From NCBI RefSeq assembly GCF_029227915.1, contig NC_079883.1, forward strand, positions 186,001-250,000: a stretch of DNA of 64,000 bases, read 5' to 3'. Below, piece by piece: positions 48,400 to 61,900 of this stretch. Below the pieces are notes generated by a model. That model saw nothing but the letters and a program-made list of their open reading frames with translations, searched no databases and had not been told where the DNA came from. Position 1 is the stretch's first letter; the number at the start of each line of letters is the position of its first letter. Made by a program: the position numbers and the translations under genes. This stretch comes from Hydractinia symbiolongicarpus. Its lineage: Eukaryota; Cnidaria; Hydrozoa; Anthoathecata; Hydractiniidae.

Positions 48400-49816
48400 C
48401 GAGTCCGGGATTTACGGGAAATCGCGGGTTTTCGTTTGCCGGCGATTAAACTTCTTTTATTTCGCGTCTCATCAAAAATGAAAACATATTTGAAAACTAC
48501 AAGTCTCATGCGTTTTAGTGGTGAAAAAATAATTTAAAAAATCGTTCGAGAAATGAGTTTACTCACAGGGTACTTTCTTTGTATACATTCGACTATACGG
48601 GCCAAGCCCGGGATTTACGGGAAATCGCGGGTTTTTGTTTGCCGGCGATTAAACTTCTTTTATTAAGCGTCTCATTAAAAATGAAAACATTTTTGAAAAC
48701 TACAAGTCTCATGCGTTTTAGTGGTGAAAAAATAATTTAAAAAATCGTTCGGGAAATGAGTTTACTCCCTGTGTATTTTCTTTGTATACTTTTGACTATA
48801 CGGGCCGAGTCCGGGATTTACGGGAATTCGCGGGTTTTCGTTTGCCGGCGATTAAACTTCTTTTATTCAGCGTCTCATCAAAAATGAAAGCATTTTTGAA
48901 AACTACAAGTCTCATGCGTTTTAGTGGTGAAAAGATAATTTAAAAATCGTTCGGGAAATGAGTTTACTCTCAGGGTACTTTCTTTGTATACATTCGACTA
49001 TACGGGCCAAGCCCGGGATTTACAGGAAATCGCGGGTTTTCGTTTGCTGGCGATTAAACTTCTTTTATTCAGCGTCTCATCAAAAGTGAAAACATTTTTG
49101 AAAACTACAAGTCTCTTGCGTTTTAGTGGTAAAAAAATAATTTAAAAAATCGTTCGGGAAATGAGTTTATTCCCTGGGTACTTTCTTTGTATACTTTTGA
49201 CTATACGGGCCGAGTCCGGGATTTACGGGAAATCGCGGGTTTTCGTTTGCCGGCGATTAAACATCTTTTATTCTGCGTCTCATCAAAAGTGAAAACATTT
49301 TTGAAAACTACAAGTCTCATGCGTTTTAGTGGTGAAAAGATAATTTAAAAAATCATTCTGGAAATGAGTTTACTCCCTGGGTATTTTCTTTGTATACTTT
49401 TCACTATACGGGCCGAGTCCGGGATTTACGGGAATTCGCGGGTTTTCGTTTGCCGGCGATTAAACTTCTTTTATTCAGCGTCTCATCAAAAATGAAAACA
49501 TTTTTGAAAACTACAAGTCTCGTGCGTTTTAGTGGTGAAAAGATAATTTAAAAAATCGTTCTTGAAATGAGTTTACTCGCAGGGTACTTTCTTTGTATAC
49601 TTTTGACTATACGGGCCGAGTCCGGGATTTACGGGAAATCGGGGGTTTTCGTTTGCCGGCGATTAAACTTCTTTTATTCAGCGTCTCATCAAAAATGAAA
49701 ACATTTTTGAAAACTACGAGTCTCATACGTTTTAGTGGTGAAAAAATAATTTAAAAAATCGTTCGGGAAATGAGTTTACTCCCTGGGTATTTTCTTTGTA
49801 TACTTTTGACTATACG
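48400..49816 (+). repeat. 7-mer cassette at 1826-bp displacement, copy 2
   Basis: Counterpart of 46574-47990, with G at 48884. It is entered through a hybrid monomer whose head is I type (CCATGGGTACTTTATTT, near 48361) and whose tail is GAGTCCGGGATTTACGGG with TTTCGCG. Its right end keeps the GAGACCGTG tail lost in copy 1. Confidence 0.82.
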
Positions 49817-49959
49817 GGCCGAGACCGTGATTTACGGGAAATCGCGGGTTTTCGTTTGCCGGCGATTAAACTTCTTTTATTCCGCGTCTCATCAAAAATG
49901 AAAACATTTTTGAAGACTACAAGTCTCATGCGTTTTAGTGGTGAAAAGATAATTTAAAA

Positions 49960-52400
49960 AATCGTTCTGGAAATGAGTTTACTCACAGGGTACTTTCTTT
50001 ATATATACTCGACTATACAGGCCAAGCACGGGATTTACGGGAAATCGCGGGTTTTCGTTTGCCGGCGATTAAACTTCTTTCATTCAGCGTCTCATCAAAA
50101 ATAAAAACATTTTTGAAAACTACAAGTCTCATGCGTTTTAGTGGTGAAAAAATAATTTAAAAAATCGTTCGGGAAATGAGTTTACTCACAGGGTACTTTT
50201 TTTGTATACATTCGAATATACGGACCAAGCCCGGGATTTACGGGAAATCGCGGGTTTTCGTTTGCCGGCGATTAAACTTCTTTTATTTCGCGTCTCATCA
50301 AAAATGAAAACATTTTTGAAAACTACAAGTCTCATGCGTTTTAGTGGTGAAAAGACAATATAAAAAATCGTTCTGGAAAGGACTTTACTCACAGGGTACT
50401 TTCTTTGTATATACTCGACTATACGAGCCAAGCACGGGATTTACGGGAAATTGCGGGTTTTCGTTTGCCGGCGATTAAACTTCTTTTATTCAGCGTCTCA
50501 TCAAAAATGAAAACATTTTTGAAAACTACAAGTCTCATGCGTTTTAGTGGTGAGAAAATAATTTAAAAAATCGTTCTGGAAATGAGTTTACTACCTGGGT
50601 ATTTTCTTTGTATACTTTTGACTATACGGGCCGAGTCCGGGATTTACGGGAAATCCCGGGTTTTCGTTTGCCGGCGATTAAACTTCTTTTATTCAGCGTC
50701 TCATCAAAAATGAAAACATTTTTGAAAACTACAAGTCTCTTGCGTTTTAGTGGTGAAAAAATAATTTAAAAAATCGTTCTGGAAATGAGTTTACTCGCAG
50801 GGTACTTTCTTTGTATACTTTTGACTATACGGGCCGAGTCCGGGATTTATGGGAAATCGGGGGTTTTCGTTTGCCGGCGATTAAACTTCTTTTATTCAGC
50901 GTCTCATCAAAAATGAAAACATTTTTGAAAACTACGAGTCTCATACGTTTTAGTGGTGAAAAAATAATTTAAAAAATCGTTCGGGAAATGAGTTTACTCC
51001 CTGGGTATTTTCTTTGTATACTTTTGACTATACGGGCCGAGACCGGGATTTACGGGAAATCGCGGGTTTTCGTTTGCCGGCGATTAAACTTCTTTTATTC
51101 CGCGTCTCATCAAAAATGAAAACATTTTTGAAGACTACAAGTCTCATGCGTTTTAGTGGTGAAAAGATAATTTAAAAAATCGTTCTGGAAATGAGTTTAC
51201 TCACAGGGTACTTTCTTTGTATATACTCGACTATACGGGCCAAGCACGGGATTTACGGGAAATCGCGGGTTTTCGTTTGCCGGCGATTAAACTTCTTTCA
51301 TTTAGCGTCTCATCAAAAATGAAAACATTTTTGAAAACTACAAGTCTCATGCGTTTTAGTGGTGAAAAAATAATTTAAAAAATCGTTCGGGAAATGAGTT
51401 TACTCACAGGGTACTTTTTTTATATACATTCGAATATACGGGCCAAGCCCGGGATTTACGGGAAATCGCGGGTTTTCGTTTGCCGGCGATTAAACTTCTT
51501 TTATTTCGCGTCTCATCAAAAATGAAAACATTTTTGAAAACTACAAGTCTCATGCGTTTTAGTGGTGAAAAGACAATATAAAAAATCGTTCTGGAAAGGA
51601 CTTTACTCACAGGGTACTTTCTTTGTATATACTCGACTATACGAGCCAAGCACGGGATTTACGGGAAATTGCAGGTTTTCGTTTGCCGGCGATTAAACTT
51701 CTTTTATTCAGCGTCTCATCAAAAATGAAAACATTTTTGAAAACTACAAGTCTCATGCGTTTTAGTGGTGAGAAAATAATTTAAAAAATCGTTCTGGAAA
51801 TGAGTTTACTACCTGGGTATTTTCTTTGTATACTTTTGACTATACGGGCCGAGTCCGGGATTTACGGGAAATCCCGGGTTTTCGTTTGCCGGCGATTAAA
51901 CTTCTTTTATTCAGCGTCTCATCAAAAATGAAAGCATTTTTGAAAACTACAAGTCTCTTGCGTTTTAGTGGTGAAAAAATAATTTAAAAAATCGTTCGGG
52001 AAATGAGTTTACTCACAGGGTACTTTCTTTGTATACATTCGACTATACGGGCCAAGCCCGGAATTTACAGGAAATCGCGGGTTTTCGTTTGCCGGCGATT
52101 AAACTTCTTTTATTCAGCGTCTCATCAAAAATGAAAACATTTTTGAAAACTACAAGTCTCTTGCGTTTTCGTGGTGAGAAAATAATTTAAAAAATCGTTC
52201 GGGAAATGAGTTTACTCCCTGGGTACTTTCTTTGTATACTTTTGACTATACGGGCCGAGTCCGGGATTTACGGGAAATCGCGGGTTTTCGTTTGCCGGCG
52301 ATTAAACATCTTTTATTCAGCGTCTCATCAAAAATGAAAACATTTTTGAAAACTACAAGTGTCATGCGTTTTAGTGGTGAAAAGATAATTTAAAAAATCG
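49960..52400 (+). repeat. Diverged 1218-bp 6-mer repeat
   Basis: The monomers with GACAATATAAA and AAAGGACTTT recur near 50350 and 51568, a displacement of 1218 bp. The preceding ATTCGAATATACGG monomer and the following GTGAGAAAATAAT monomer recur with them. The copies differ at several sites (GGACC or GGGCC, GGAAATTGCGGG or GGAAATTGCAGG, and different monomers after 51900), so this event is older than the neighbouring 2435-bp one. Confidence 0.75.
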
Positions 52401-53674
52401 TTCTGGAAATGAGTTTACTCCCTGGGTATTTTCTTTTTATACTTTTGACTATACGGGCCGAGTCCGGGATTTACGGGAATTCGCGGGTTTTCGTTTGCCG
52501 GCGATTAAACTTCTTCTATTCAGCGTGTCATCAAAAATAAAAACATTTTTGAAAACTACAAGTCCCATGCGTTTTAGTGGTGAAAAGATAATTTAAAAAA
52601 TCGTTTTGGAAATGAGTTTACTCACAGGATACTTTCTTTGTATATTATCGACTATACGAGCCAAGCACGGGATTTACGGGAAATTGCGGGTTTTCGTTTG
52701 CCGGCGATTAAACTTCTTTTATTCAGCGGCTCATCAAAAATGAAAACATTTTTGAAAACTACAAGTCTCATGCGTTTTAGTGGTGAGAAAATAATTTAAA
52801 AAATCGTTTTGGAAATGAGTTTACTACCTGGGTATTTTCTTTGTATACTTTTGACTATACGGGCCGAGTCCGGGATTTACGGGAAATCCCGGGTTTTTGT
52901 TTGCCGGCGATTAAACTTCTTTTATTCAGCGTCTCATCAAAAATGAAAACATTTTTGAAAACTACATGTCTCTTGCGTTTTAGTGGTGAAAAAATAATTT
53001 AAAAAATTGTTCGGGAAATGAGTTTACTCACAGGGTACTTTCTTTGTATACATTCGACTATACGGGCCAAGCCCGGAATTTACAGGAAATCGCGGGTTTT
53101 CGTTTGCCGGCGATTAAACTTCTTTTATTCAGCGTCTCATCAAAAATGAAAACATTTTTGAAAACTACAAGTCTCTTGCGTTTTAGTGGTGAGAAAATAA
53201 TTTAAAAAATCGTTCGGGAAATGAGTTTACTCCCTGGGTACTTTCTTTGTATACTTTTGACTATACGGGCCGAGTCCGGGATTTACGGGAAATCGCGGGT
53301 TTTCGTTTGCCGGCGATTAAACATTTTTATTCAGCGTCTCATCAAAAATGAAAACATTTTTGAAAACTACAAGTATCGTGCGTTTTAGTGGTGAAAAGAT
53401 AATATAAAAAATCGTTCTGGAAATGAGTTTACTCACAGGATACTTTCTTTGTATATACTCGACTATACGGGCCAAGCACAGGATTTACGGGAAATCGCAG
53501 GTTTTCGTTTGCCGGCGATTAAACTTCTTTTATTCTGCATCTCATCAAAAATGAAAACATTTTTGAAAACTGCAAGTCTCATGCGTTTTAGTGGTGAAAA
53601 GATAATTTAAAAAATCGTTCTGGAAATGAGTTTACTCACAGGATACTTTCTTTGTATATACTCGACTATACGGG
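51240..53674 (+). repeat. 2435-bp 12-mer tandem duplication, copy 1
   Basis: Twelve monomers repeated at 53675-56109. The displacement is 12 x 203 minus 1, explained by the 202-bp monomer at 53146. Three differences noted: AATTGCAGG near 51668 against AATTGCGGG, GCCCGGAATTT near 52053 against GCCTGGAATTT near 54488, and GCCCGGAATTT near 53070 against GCACGGAATTT near 55505. Confidence 0.88.
53146..53347 (+). repeat. 202-bp monomer with AAACATTTTTATT
   Basis: One base is lost in the T-rich tract (ACATTTTTATT instead of ACATCTTTTATT). The same variant is found at 55581-55782 and 58826-59027, each followed by a monomer with AAGTATCGTGCG and TAATATAAA. It is a second length marker, independent of G. 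Confidence 0.88.
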
Positions 53675-56109
53675 CCAAGCACGGGATTTACGGGAAATCG
53701 CGGGTTTTCGTTTGCCGGCGATTAAACTTCTTTCATTTAGCGTCTCATCAAAAATGAAAACATTTTTGAAAACTACAAGTCTCATGCGTTTTAGTGGTGA
53801 AAAAATAATTTAAAAAATCGTTCGGGAAATGAGTTTACTCACAGGGTACTTTTTTTGTATACATTCGAATATACGGGCCAAGCCCGGGATTTACGGGAAA
53901 TCGCGGGTTTTCGTTTGCCGGCGATTAAACTTCTTTTATTTCGCGTCTCATCAAAAATGAAAACATTTTTGAAAACTACAAGTCTCATGCGTTTTAGTGG
54001 TGAAAAGACAATATAAAAAATCGTTCTGGAAAGGACTTTACTCACAGGGTACTTTCTTTGTATATACTCGACTATACGAGCCAAGCACGGGATTTACGGG
54101 AAATTGCGGGTTTTCGTTTGCCGGCGATTAAACTTCTTTTATTCAGCGTCTCATCAAAAATGAAAACATTTTTGAAAACTACAAGTCTCATGCGTTTTAG
54201 TGGTGAGAAAATAATTTAAAAAATCGTTCTGGAAATGAGTTTACTACCTGGGTATTTTCTTTGTATACTTTTGACTATACGGGCCGAGTCCGGGATTTAC
54301 GGGAAATCCCGGGTTTTCGTTTGCCGGCGATTAAACTTCTTTTATTCAGCGTCTCATCAAAAATGAAAGCATTTTTGAAAACTACAAGTCTCTTGCGTTT
54401 TAGTGGTGAAAAAATAATTTAAAAAATCGTTCGGGAAATGAGTTTACTCACAGGGTACTTTCTTTGTATACATTCGACTATACGGGCCAAGCCTGGAATT
54501 TACAGGAAATCGCGGGTTTTCGTTTGCCGGCGATTAAACTTCTTTTATTCAGCGTCTCATCAAAAATGAAAACATTTTTGAAAACTACAAGTCTCTTGCG
54601 TTTTCGTGGTGAGAAAATAATTTAAAAAATCGTTCGGGAAATGAGTTTACTCCCTGGGTACTTTCTTTGTATACTTTTGACTATACGGGCCGAGTCCGGG
54701 ATTTACGGGAAATCGCGGGTTTTCGTTTGCCGGCGATTAAACATCTTTTATTCAGCGTCTCATCAAAAATGAAAACATTTTTGAAAACTACAAGTGTCAT
54801 GCGTTTTAGTGGTGAAAAGATAATTTAAAAAATCGTTCTGGAAATGAGTTTACTCCCTGGGTATTTTCTTTTTATACTTTTGACTATACGGGCCGAGTCC
54901 GGGATTTACGGGAATTCGCGGGTTTTCGTTTGCCGGCGATTAAACTTCTTCTATTCAGCGTGTCATCAAAAATAAAAACATTTTTGAAAACTACAAGTCC
55001 CATGCGTTTTAGTGGTGAAAAGATAATTTAAAAAATCGTTTTGGAAATGAGTTTACTCACAGGATACTTTCTTTGTATATTATCGACTATACGAGCCAAG
55101 CACGGGATTTACGGGAAATTGCGGGTTTTCGTTTGCCGGCGATTAAACTTCTTTTATTCAGCGGCTCATCAAAAATGAAAACATTTTTGAAAACTACAAG
55201 TCTCATGCGTTTTAGTGGTGAGAAAATAATTTAAAAAATCGTTTTGGAAATGAGTTTACTACCTGGGTATTTTCTTTGTATACTTTTGACTATACGGGCC
55301 GAGTCCGGGATTTACGGGAAATCCCGGGTTTTTGTTTGCCGGCGATTAAACTTCTTTTATTCAGCGTCTCATCAAAAATGAAAACATTTTTGAAAACTAC
55401 ATGTCTCTTGCGTTTTAGTGGTGAAAAAATAATTTAAAAAATTGTTCGGGAAATGAGTTTACTCACAGGGTACTTTCTTTGTATACATTCGACTATACGG
55501 GCCAAGCACGGAATTTACAGGAAATCGCGGGTTTTCGTTTGCCGGCGATTAAACTTCTTTTATTCAGCGTCTCATCAAAAATGAAAACATTTTTGAAAAC
55601 TACAAGTCTCTTGCGTTTTAGTGGTGAGAAAATAATTTAAAAAATCGTTCGGGAAATGAGTTTACTCCCTGGGTACTTTCTTTGTATACTTTTGACTATA
55701 CGGGCCGAGTCCGGGATTTACGGGAAATCGCGGGTTTTCGTTTGCCGGCGATTAAACATTTTTATTCAGCGTCTCATCAAAAATGAAAACATTTTTGAAA
55801 ACTACAAGTATCGTGCGTTTTAGTGGTGAAAAGATAATATAAAAAATCGTTCTGGAAATGAGTTTACTCACAGGATACTTTCTTTGTATATACTCGACTA
55901 TACGGGCCAAGCACAGGATTTACGGGAAATCGCAGGTTTTCGTTTGCCGGCGATTAAACTTCTTTTATTCTGCATCTCATCAAAAATGAAAACATTTTTG
56001 AAAACTGCAAGTCTCATGCGTTTTAGTGGTGAAAAGATAATTTAAAAAATCGTTCTGGAAATGAGTTTACTCACAGGATACTTTCTTTGTATATACTCGA
56101 CTATACGGG
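53675..56109 (+). repeat. 2435-bp 12-mer tandem duplication, copy 2
   Basis: Second copy of 51240-53674. It shares distinctive monomers such as the one with CTTTTTATAC and GTGTCATGCG, and the one with TGTATATTATCGAC and CAGCGGCTCATC. Its last part is also the beginning of the 3245-bp unit. Confidence 0.87.
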
Positions 56110-56391
56110 CCAAGCACAAGATTTACGGGAAATCGCAGGTTTTCGTTTGCCGGCGATGAAACTTCTTTTATTTCGCGTCTCATCAAAAATGAAAACATTT
56201 TTGAAAACTACAAGTCTCATGCGTTTTAGTGGTGAAAAGACAATATAAAAAATCGTTCTGGAAAGGACTTTACTCACAGGGTACTTTCTTTGTATATACT
56301 CGACTATACGAGCCAAGCACGGGATTTACGGGAAATTGCGGGTTTTCGTTTGCCGGAGATTAAACTTCTTTTATTCAGCGTCTCATCAAAA

Positions 56392-56594
56392 ATGAAAACA
56401 TTTTTGAAAACTACAAGTCTCATGCGTTTGTAGTGGTGAGAAAATAATTTAAAAATCGTTCTGGAAATGAGTTTACTACCTGGGTATTTTCTTTGTATAC
56501 TTTTGACTATACGGGCCGAGTCCGGGATTTACGGGAAATCCCGGGTTTTCGTTTGCCGGCGATTAAACTTCTTTTATTCAGCGTCTCATCAAAA
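56392..56594 (+). repeat. 203-bp monomer with compensating +1/-1 indels
   Basis: GCGTTTGTAGTGG has one inserted base and TTTAAAAATCG one deleted base, so the length stays 203. The copy at 59637-59839 is the same. It shows that constant length alone does not prove absence of indels. Confidence 0.85.
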
Positions 56595-58624
56595 ATAAAA
56601 ACATTTTTGAAAACTACAAGTCTCTTGCGTTTTAGTGGTGAAAAAATAATTTAAAAAATCGTTCGGGAAATGAGTTTACTCACAGGGTACTTTCTTTGTA
56701 TTCATTCGACTATACGGGCCAAGCCCGGAATTTACAGGAAATCGCGGGTTTTCGTTTGCCGGCGATTAAACTTCTTTTATTCAGCGTGTCAACCAAAATG
56801 AAAACATTTTTGAAAACTACAAGTCTCATGCGTTTTAGTGGTGAAAAAATAATTTAAAAAATCGTTCGGGAAATGAATTTACTCACAGGGTACTTTCTTT
56901 GTATACATTCGACTATACGGGCCAAGCCCTGGATTTACGGGAAATCGCGGGTTTTCGTTTGCCGGCGATTAAACTTCTTTTATTTCGCGTCTCATCAAAA
57001 ATGAAAACATTTTTGAAAACTACAAGTCTCATGCGTTTTAGTGGTGAAAAGATAATATAAAAAATCGTTCTGGAAAGGACTTTACTCACAGGGTACTTTC
57101 TTTGTATATACTCGACTATACGAGCCAAGCACGGGATTTACGGGAAATTGCGGGTTTTCGTTTGCCGGCGATTAAACTTCTTTTATTCAGCGTCTCATCA
57201 AAAATGAAAACATTTTTGAAAACTACAAGTCTCTTGCGTTTTAGTGGTGAGAAAATAATTTAAAAAATCGTTCGGGAAATGAGTTTACTACCTGGGTATT
57301 TTCTTTGTATACTTTTGACTATACGGGCCGAGTCCGGGATTTACGGGAATTCCCGGGTTTTCGTTTGCCGGCGATTAAACTTCTTTTATTCAGCGTCTCA
57401 TCAAAAATGAAAACATTTTTGAAAACTGCAAGTCTCATGCGTTTTAGTGGTGAAAAGATAATTTAAAAAATCGTTCTGGAAATGAGTTTACTCACAGGAT
57501 ACTTTCTTTGTATATACTCGACTATACGGGCCAAGCACAGGATTTACGGGAAATCGCAGGTTTTCGTTTGCCGGCGATGAAACTTCTTTTATTTCGCGTC
57601 TCATCAAAAATGAAAACATTTTTGAAAACTACAAGTCTCATGCGTTTTAGTGGTGAAAAGACAATATAAAAAATCGTTCTGGAAAGCACTTTACTCACAG
57701 GGTACTTTCTTTGTATATACTCGACTATACGGGCCAAGCCCGGAATTTACGGGAAATCCCGGGTTTTCGTTTGCCGGCGATTAAACTTCTTTTATTCAAC
57801 GTCTCATCAAAAATGAAAACATTTTTGAAAACTACAAGTCTCTTGCGTTTTAGTGGTGAAAAAATAATTTAAAAAATCGTTCGGGAAATGAGTTTACTCA
57901 CTGGGTACTTTCTTTGTATACATTCGACTATACGGGCCAAGCCCGGAATTTACAGGAAATCGCGGGTTTTCGTTTGCCGGCGATTAAACTTCTTTTATTC
58001 AGCGTCTCATCAAAAATGAAAACATTTTTAAAAACTACAAGTCTCTTGCGTTTTAGTGGTGAGAAAATAATTTAAAAAATCGTTCGGGAAATGAGTTTAC
58101 TCCCTGGGTACTTTCTTTGTATACTTTTGACTATACGGGCCGAGTCCGGGATTTACGGGAGATCGCGGGTTTTCGTTTGCCGGCGATTAAACATCTTTTA
58201 TTCAGCGTCTCATCAAAAATGAAAACATTTTTGAAAACTACAAGTGTCATGCGTTTTAGTGGTGAAAAGATAATTTAAAAAATCGTTCTGGAAATGAGTT
58301 TACTCCCTGGGTATTTTCTTTTTATACTTTTGACTATACGGGCCGAGTCCGGGATTTACGGGAATTCGCGGGTTTTCGTTTGCCGGCGATTAAACTTCTT
58401 CTATTCAGCGTGTCATCAAAAATAAAAACATTTTTGAAAACTACAAGTCCCATGCGTTTTAGTGGTGAAAAGATAATTTAAAAAATCGTTTTGGAAATGA
58501 GTTTACTCACAGGATACTTTCTTTGTATATACTCGACTATACGGGCCAAGCACGGGATTTACGGGAAATCGCGGGTTTTCGTTTGCCGGCAATTAAACTT
58601 CTTTTATTCAGCGTCTCATCAAAA

Positions 58625-58825
58625 ATGAAAACATTTTTGAAAACTGCAAGTCTCGTGCGTTTTAGTGGTGAAATATAATTTAAAATATCGTTCGGAAATG
58701 AGTTTACTCCCTGGGCATTTTCTTTGTATACTTTTGACTATACGGGCCAAGCACGGGATTTACGGGAAATCGCGGGTTTTCGTTTGCCGGCGATTAAACT
58801 TCTTTTATTTAGTGTCTCACCAAAA
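58625..58825 (+). repeat. 201-bp doubly shortened monomer (second copy 61870-62070)
   Basis: It carries GGTGAAATATAATT (one base lost) and CGTTCGGAAATG (one G lost), plus CTGGGCATTTTC. The same monomer recurs at 61870-62070 through the 3245-bp duplication and nowhere else. Confidence 0.88.
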
Positions 58826-58957
58826 ATGAAAACATTTTTGAAAACTGCAAGTCTCATCCGTTTTAGTGGTGAAAAGATAATTTGAAAAATCGTTCTGGAA
58901 ATGAGTTTACTCACAGGATACTTTCTTTGTATATACTCGATTATACGGGCCAAGCAC

Positions 58958-61900
58958 GGGATTTACGGGAAATCGCGGGTTTTCGTTTGCCGGCGATTAA
59001 ACATTTTTATTCAGCGTCTCATCAAAAATGAAAACATTTTTGAAAACTACAAGTATCGTGCGTTTTAGTGGTGAAAAGATAATATAAAAAATCGTTCTGG
59101 AAATGAGTTTACTCACAGGATACTTTCTTTGTATATACTCGACTATACGGGCCAAGCACAGGATTTACGGGAAATCGCAGGTTTTCGTTTGCCGGCGATT
59201 AAACTTCTTTTATTCTGCATCTCATCAAAAATGAAAACATTTTTGAAAACTGCAAGTCTCATGCGTTTTAGTGGTGAAAAGATAATTTAAAAAATCGTTC
59301 TGGAAATGAGTTTACTCACAGGATACTTTCTTTGTATATACTCGACTATACGGGCCAAGCACAAGATTTACGGGAAATCGCAGGTTTTCGTTTGCCGGCG
59401 ATGAAACTTCTTTTATTTCGCGTCTCATCAAAAATGAAAACATTTTTGAAAACTACAAGTCTCATGCGTTTTAGTGGTGAAAAGACAATATAAAAAATCG
59501 TTCTGGAAAGGACTTTACTCACAGGGTACTTTCTTTGTATATACTCGACTATACGAGCCAAGCACGGGATTTACGGGAAATTGCGGGTTTTCGTTTGCCG
59601 GAGATTAAACTTCTTTTATTCAGCGTCTCATCAAAAATGAAAACATTTTTGAAAACTACAAGTCTCATGCGTTTGTAGTGGTGAGAAAATAATTTAAAAA
59701 TCGTTCTGGAAATGAGTTTACTACCTGGGTATTTTCTTTGTATACTTTTGACTATACGGGCCGAGTCCGGGATTTACGGGAAATCCCGGGTTTTCGTTTG
59801 CCGGCGATTAAACTTCTTTTATTCAGCGTCTCATCAAAAATAAAAACATTTTTGAAAACTACAAGTCTCTTGCGTTTTAGTGGTGAAAAAATAATTTAAA
59901 AAATCGTTCGGGAAATGAGTTTACTCACAGGGTACTTTCTTTGTATTCATTCGACTATACGGGCCAAGCCCGGAATTTACAGGAAATCGCGGGTTTTCGT
60001 TTGCCGGCGATTAAACTTCTTTTATTCAGCGTGTCAACCAAAATGAAAACATTTTTGAAAACTACAAGTCTCATGCGTTTTAGTGGTGAAAAAATAATTT
60101 AAAAAATCGTTCGGGAAATGAATTTACTCACAGGGTACTTTCTTTGTATACATTCGACTATACGGGCCAAGCCCTGGATTTACGGGAAATCGCGGGTTTT
60201 CGTTTGCCGGCGATTAAACTTCTTTTATTTCGCGTCTCATCAAAAATGAAAACATTTTTGAAAACTACAAGTCTCATGCGTTTTAGTGGTGAAAAGATAA
60301 TATAAAAAATCGTTCTGGAAAGGACTTTACTCACAGGGTACTTTCTTTGTATATACTCGACTATACGAGCCAAGCACGGGATTTACGGGAAATTGCGGGT
60401 TTTCGTTTGCCGGCGATTAAACTTCTTTTATTCAGCGTCTCATCAAAAATGAAAACATTTTTGAAAACTACAAGTCTCTTGCGTTTTAGTGGTGAGAAAA
60501 TAATTTAAAAAATCGTTCGGGAAATGAGTTTACTACCTGGGTATTTTCTTTGTATACTTTTGACTATACGGGCCGAGTCCGGGATTTACGGGAATTCCCG
60601 GGTTTTCGTTTGCCGGCGATTAAACTTCTTTTATTCAGCGTCTCATCAAAAATGAAAACATTTTTGAAAACTGCAAGTCTCATGCGTTTTAGTGGTGAAA
60701 AGATAATTTAAAAAATCGTTCTGGAAATGAGTTTACTCACAGGATACTTTCTTTGTATATACTCGACTATACGGGCCAAGCACAGGATTTACGGGAAATC
60801 GCAGGTTTTCGTTTGCCGGCGATGAAACTTCTTTTATTTCGCGTCTCATCAAAAATGAAAACATTTTTGAAAACTACAAGTCTCATGCGTTTTAGTGGTG
60901 AAAAGACAATATAAAAAATCGTTCTGGAAAGCACTTTACTCACAGGGTACTTTCTTTGTATATACTCGACTATACGGGCCAAGCCCGGAATTTACGGGAA
61001 ATCCCGGGTTTTCGTTTGCCGGCGATTAAACTTCTTTTATTCAACGTCTCATCAAAAATGAAAACATTTTTGAAAACTACAAGTCTCTTGCGTTTTAGTG
61101 GTGAAAAAATAATTTAAAAAATCGTTCGGGAAATGAGTTTACTCACTGGGTACTTTCTTTGTATACATTCGACTATACGGGCCAAGCCCGGAATTTACAG
61201 GAAATCGCGGGTTTTCGTTTGCCGGCGATTAAACTTCTTTTATTCAGCGTCTCATCAAAAATGAAAACATTTTTAAAAACTACAAGTCTCTTGCGTTTTA
61301 GTGGTGAGAAAATAATTTAAAAAATCGTTCGGGAAATGAGTTTACTCCCTGGGTACTTTCTTTGTATACTTTTGACTATACGGGCCGAGTCCGGGATTTA
61401 CGGGAGATCGCGGGTTTTCGTTTGCCGGCGATTAAACATCTTTTATTCAGCGTCTCATCAAAAATGAAAACATTTTTGAAAACTACAAGTGTCATGCGTT
61501 TTAGTGGTGAAAAGATAATTTAAAAAATCGTTCTGGAAATGAGTTTACTCCCTGGGTATTTTCTTTTTATACTTTTGACTATACGGGCCGAGTCCGGGAT
61601 TTACGGGAATTCGCGGGTTTTCGTTTGCCGGCGATTAAACTTCTTCTATTCAGCGTGTCATCAAAAATAAAAACATTTTTGAAAACTACAAGTCCCATGC
61701 GTTTTAGTGGTGAAAAGATAATTTAAAAAATCGTTTTGGAAATGAGTTTACTCACAGGATACTTTCTTTGTATATACTCGACTATACGGGCCAAGCACGG
61801 GATTTACGGGAAATCGCGGGTTTTCGTTTGCCGGCAATTAAACTTCTTTTATTCAGCGTCTCATCAAAAATGAAAACATTTTTGAAAACTGCAAGTCTCG

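Larger units (their letters stand above)
55713..58957 (+). repeat. 3245-bp 16-mer tandem duplication, copy 1
   Basis: Sixteen monomers repeated at 58958-62202. The displacement is 16 x 203 minus 3: one base from the 202-bp monomer and two from the 201-bp monomer. Shared private changes include GCACAAGATTT, GTCAACCAAAATG, GCGTTTGTAGTGG, AAAGCACTTTAC, CTGGGCATTTTC, AGTGTCTCACC, CTCATCCG and TTTGAAAAATCG. I found no difference in the places compared. The break lies in the stretch CGGGATTTACGGG to ATTAAAC that both flanks share. Confidence 0.92.
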
